DNA from: Seminavis robusta
Taxonomy: Eukaryota > Bacillariophyta > Bacillariophyceae > Naviculales > Naviculaceae
Assembly: GCA_903772945.1 (NCBI GenBank)
Contig: CAICTM010001229.1
Location: forward strand, 1 to 33,546
DNA: 33,546 nucleotides
Direction: 5' to 3'
In this document: positions 30,147 to 33,546 of the stretch, piece after piece
Position numbering within the stretch: the first letter of the stretch is position 1
Layout of the letters: each line of letters opens with the position of its first letter
Program-made: the position numbers and the translations under genes
The notes under the pieces: model-generated
Told to the model about the DNA's origin: nothing
What the model saw: the letters and a program-made list of their open reading frames with translations, nothing else
The model's database searches: none

Positions 30147-32006
30147 TTAAAAGGTGTCACCAAAGCACAACCATCCACCCCGCGAAACAAGAAAGCTCTC
30201 CTTTGATACCGTTGAACGGGACTCTTGTGTGCCTTCTGATATGCTGTTTTCATCGGTGTTGCCAAGCTCATCTTCGTAGCCCATCATGTCGCAGATTTTA
30301 CTGTAGAAGAACTGAGAGGAACTGTTGGACTTGAGAGTATCATCCCTGGAGAGCGCCGGCTTCAGCTGACGCAATGTCTCATAGACAATCTCCGAACCTG
30401 AACTGGACCGGCTAGCAGCAGAAGTGTTCTCGTCCTCGGTGTCGTCAACACGGTGTCGCCTTGAAACAAAGACCTTTACAGGTATCTGATCTTCGTATGA
30501 AGATTCGTCAGAAACTGGGCCATCTTCTCCAGAGGACGTTTCGTATTCTTCCGATACCTCTGACGATTCCTCGTCTTCGTCGTCGTTATGGTCGAAAGAA
30601 TAGTCTTTAATCGTCCCTTTTTCGATTACCTTGCTCTTGAGAATACCTTTTGGGGTGATCGTCATGTCTGCTTTGCTTTTCTCGATTGTTTCCTTTAGTG
30701 CCTTGTTAATCAGTTTGCTTGTCAGTATGGCTTCTTCAGTCGTAGCGGATAAGGCAGAGGACAGAGCAGAGGAGTCGCCTTTGTCAGACTTTTCTTCAGT
30801 GAACTTGTGCTCTCCAATATGATAACGATCAAAATCGGCTAATGCCTGGTTTCGTTGATTATCAATGGACCGCTTGACTTCATCCAGCCACATCTGTAAC
30901 TTCTTGGAGCCGGTTCCAGATTGCGATCTTGCTCCCGTGAGAAATCCGTCGTCACGGAACGGTCTATCTACGCTTAGTTCTCGCCGGAGCTCGGACCTAC
31001 TTTTGACCGATGCCTCAGACTCTGATTCCTCGACGTCGGCTGGAGGCGGTGGTTTCTTCAATGGCATAACTGTCTCTATCAAACTCGGTGGGCTGGCATG
31101 CCCAGTCTCTGCTATGGTGGGTTCTGTTGACGAATGCCGGTCTATTTTGATCTGCCTTTCGTCTTCTTCGTAGGCAAAAAGCGCAGTATCGATGCTTGGT
31201 GGGCTAGCCACTCCTAGATAGCTGAGTTCGCGTGATAAGTTCAGGTTCAAGCTTTCCGCGGGAGGAAGAAGGGAGGCCGGAATGCTGAAGGTGGACCCTG
31301 AAACAAAAGTTGAAGTCTCTTTCCGCGACGATGATGGAGGGGCTGGGGATGAGGCCGAGTTGTGAGTGACAAACGACGAAGTCGCGGATATTCCTGGAGT
31401 CTTTTCAGAAGGAGATTTTTCAGATGCTTCGTCAGGGAGAACTGGGATCTTCAGTGGAGTTTCAATTACTTCTTCTTCTTCTACAATGGAGGGGCTAGTA
31501 ATAAGGGGAGTTTCAACGACGTCGGTCGCGATGGTATTGCTGGTATTGCTGCTGTTGCTTCCAGCCATGCGTTGGCGCGGCCCTTCAATTGGTCTGATCC
31601 GTACCAGTGGAACTTCTTTCTTCACATCTTGCTCTTTCTTTTCTTTCTTCACAGCAGAGTTATGAGTCGGGTTGACAAGCAACCTATTCCTTTTGTTGGA
31701 GGTATCAGAGGTCTCTGCGTGATGGTTTTTGTTTGATTTCCTTCTCCCGTCTGTGGAGGGCTCATGAGGGTACGGAGGCGTATGCTGCTCTGTTTCGATG
31801 TTTGTGTATTGGGGCTTCCTCGCAGGGCTCCTAGCTTTGCTCTTTTTGCGGTCACTTGATCCAGTCTTTGATGATCGACGGGACTTTCCAGCTCGACTGT
31901 TTGAAGGAGCTCCATCCACTCTCGTCGCGGGAGCCTGGGGTGTGTCGCTGTCGCCTCTTCTGCTGCCACTCGCCTTCCGCCGTTTCTTCAGCCATTTCTT
32001 CAGCAT
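30147..32006 (-). CDS. Ser/Glu/Lys-rich disordered protein, 619 aa
   Basis: I do not recognise the family. The first ATG (32006) gives 619 aa without introns and starts with a very basic stretch (MLKKWLKKRRKASGSRRGDS) that could bind nucleic acid or act as a nuclear signal. The first 300 residues are low-complexity Ser/Pro/Lys. Possible ordered islands are SKKLQMWLDEVKRSIDNQRN (about 365-400), a helix around LTSKLINKALKETIEKSKAD and the near C-terminal QFFYSKICDMMGYEDEL. An acidic run (DHNDDEDEESSEVSEEYE) sits between them. No enzyme motif or membrane segment is seen. The length and the composition bias of a single long open frame support a real gene. Confidence 0.75.
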   Translation of the reverse strand: MLKKWLKKRRKASGSRRGDSDTPQAPATRVDGAPSNSRAGKSRRSSKTGSSDRKKSKARSPARKPQYTNIETEQHTPPYPHEPSTDGRRKSNKNHHAETSDTSNKRNRLLVNPTHNSAVKKEKKEQDVKKEVPLVRIRPIEGPRQRMAGSNSSNTSNTIATDVVETPLITSPSIVEEEEVIETPLKIPVLPDEASEKSPSEKTPGISATSSFVTHNSASSPAPPSSSRKETSTFVSGSTFSIPASLLPPAESLNLNLSRELSYLGVASPPSIDTALFAYEEDERQIKIDRHSSTEPTIAETGHASPPSLIETVMPLKKPPPPADVEESESEASVKSRSELRRELSVDRPFRDDGFLTGARSQSGTGSKKLQMWLDEVKRSIDNQRNQALADFDRYHIGEHKFTEEKSDKGDSSALSSALSATTEEAILTSKLINKALKETIEKSKADMTITPKGILKSKVIEKGTIKDYSFDHNDDEDEESSEVSEEYETSSGEDGPVSDESSYEDQIPVKVFVSRRHRVDDTEDENTSAASRSSSGSEIVYETLRQLKPALSRDDTLKSNSSSQFFYSKICDMMGYEDELGNTDENSISEGTQESRSTVSKESFLVSRGGWLCFGDTF

Positions 32007-33311
32007 GGCGGTACCTTTAAAAAATCTCGTCTTTGCCACTTTTCTCACAAACAAAGCGAGAATACTTTTTCGTCATATGCGCTGGAGATGAGTCTTGAGG
32101 CGAGCAACTTTGGCGTCACGAGAGGAACGAAATTTTAGGGAGGACGATTTTGGGAAGGGCTTACGCTGAATACGTTGAACTGGGTCATTCAATCGGCCAC
32201 ACTCCCAGGGGAGCAAGCGCAACAGCAATCCAGCCCGCGGAGAGATCTATTGCAATAAATACCTTTTCTGGTACGATACACTAATAGTAGCTAGCTAGTA
32301 GCCAGCACGCAGCAGGGGCAAGCCAGATGCTAGCTAGTACCACTACTAGCCATCGAGGGGTGGCAACTCCAAACCGCAAACTGTCACTTCGACCAAAAGA
32401 ATAGTCGGCGGCACCAAAGATTATCACCGCCCTGGCGTCACTAACAATTCCTTTGTACATCTTCATGGCAGTGCTTATGCAGTGCTTTTAAAATGCTGTA
32501 CTTTGGACTGGCGCCTATCGACCAGTCTTATCCTTCCCAAGCTACGATACTTTTACGGTACGGGTATGGGTGGATGGAGTCTCAAAAGCATACCTGGTAC
32601 AGTACTGGCACACGATCCGCCTTCAAAACTATTAGGAGTATCAGGAGGTGCTTGTCAGCGGCAGACAACCAGGTAGAAGAAAGAGCAGAAGAACGAATGT
32701 AGGATCTAGCTACAGCTAGCTAGAGACAGATGCATGATGCACGAAGCTGAGATCTGCACGCAATAATTAAATGACGCAAGCTGGCTCTTTCCAAACTCGC
32801 CACGACGTGTCAATGGTGAAAGGATGAAGGGCTGGTACGGTACTCCTTCGGGCAATGGCTGATCATGGCTACTACCGGTGAAAGCAAGTTTGCAGGTTGA
32901 CATATAAATTGCACATCCCCGGAAGGGCAAGCTGGATGAAGACACCTGGGCAACAGGTCAGTACTAGTATACCGGTTGGACCGATACAAGGCGGCAGACT
33001 ATGACGACCAAGATACTAGCTGCCGTGGAAGGGGATCGTCTTACTCCATGACGGTTGTGCGTCTGTTCGTTGCCTCCATCCCGGAAGATGCGCAATGAAT
33101 CCTAATTACAATTCGATATTTTAAAAAAGCAGCATGCGGTCCCACTCCAATCGCCCAATAGTACAGTAACCATGCCAGAAAGCATTGTTGTAGTCTATCG
33201 ATCATAGTCTACATGTAGCGAGGCAACTCAGATTTTGAATGATCAACAATCCAAACCTCGGCTTTGACATTCTACAGTACCGTACATAAGCTTACCGTCT
33301 GATACTGCAGC
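32007..33311. other. Intergenic before the inverted repeat copy
   Basis: No gene recognised. It is rich in CTAGCTAG and GTAC palindromes (32288-32335, 32706-32725). It should contain the promoter of the disordered-protein gene in its first few hundred bases. Confidence 0.5.
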
Positions 33312-33546
33312 TAACCTCCGCAGGTAAACTGCCTGAGTTCTCAACCCCTTTACCTCGGCAGGTAAACTGCCTGAGTTCTCAACCCCTTTACCTCGGCAGG
33401 TAAACTGCCTGAGTTCTCAACCCCTTTAATGCTATTTCCTATTTCCTATTTCCTATTTCCTATTTCCTATTTCCTATTTTCTATTTCCTATTTCCTATTT
33501 CCTATTTCCTATTCCGGTGAAGCCAAAGTATAAGGATAGAGATAGT
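33312..33546 (-). repeat. Inverted copy of the array end (continues past the window)
   Basis: Read on the minus strand this equals 24212-24499 in order: the TATCTCTATCCTTATACTTTGG end of a 420-bp unit, a run of ATAGGAA heptamers (33432-33513, about 12 copies), CATTAAAGG, then three hairpin modules GGGGTTGAGAACTCAGGCAGTTTACCTGCCGAGGTA ending GAGGTTA at 33312. The left copy has fewer heptamers and five modules. Sequence similarity stops at the same point in both copies. Confidence 0.9.
33432..33513 (-). repeat. Heptamer run (TTTCCTA)n
   Basis: About twelve near-perfect 7-bp repeats with one substitution (TATTTTC), between the unit end and the hairpin modules. It is longer than at the left-hand array, where the matching spot has one or two copies. 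Confidence 0.9.

Noticed and set aside
22938-33513. Heptamers as telomere repeats
   Set aside because: TAGGAAA is not the TTAGGG-type repeat, lies inside a longer repeated unit and is flanked by genes.

Overview
The window is nuclear DNA of a photosynthetic stramenopile, most likely a diatom. The strongest evidence is an aureochrome (bZIP + LOV), a protein type known only from photosynthetic stramenopiles. Short GT-AG introns, a bacterial-type glucokinase, a kinesin-14, a nuclear NDUFS4 gene and CoDi-like Copia remnants agree with this. The species is not determined from the sequence.

Layout. 0.1-1.7 kb holds nested retroelement debris: a YADD-type reverse transcriptase fragment interrupted by a 269-bp LTR that ends a 5'-truncated Copia element. 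3.2-4.7 kb holds a Crypton-like tyrosine recombinase with one in-frame stop. 7.0-8.7 kb is the two-exon aureochrome. 9.3-10.8 kb is a four-exon glucokinase whose last exon adds a hydrophobic C-terminal tail; it is divergent from a six-pass membrane protein of unknown function (11.2-12.6 kb). 13.0-14.6 kb is the NEDD8 E1 regulatory subunit. 15.0-19.6 kb looks like one DNA transposon: a long DDE-type transposase with zinc-binding Cys clusters, one intron and one amber stop, and a 208-aa ORF of unknown function on the other strand, tail to tail with it. 20.9-22.0 kb is a three-exon Rab1/Ypt1 GTPase with a 14-nt first coding exon.

22.2-24.5 kb is a tandem array of five roughly 420-bp units carrying imperfect hairpins, ending in a row of five shorter hairpin modules. 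The same array end reappears in inverted orientation at 33.3 kb and runs off the window. The two ends face each other across 8.8 kb that carries NDUFS4, a divergently transcribed kinesin-14 and a 619-aa disordered protein.

The host genes are unrelated housekeeping and signalling genes (light sensing, glucose phosphorylation, neddylation, ER-Golgi traffic, respiration, microtubule motor). There is no operon logic; shared regulation is plausible only for the two close divergent pairs (glucokinase/membrane protein, NDUFS4/kinesin). The least explained structures are the hairpin satellite with its inverted partner, the aureochrome LOV domain lacking its usual signalling glutamine, and the glucokinase tail.
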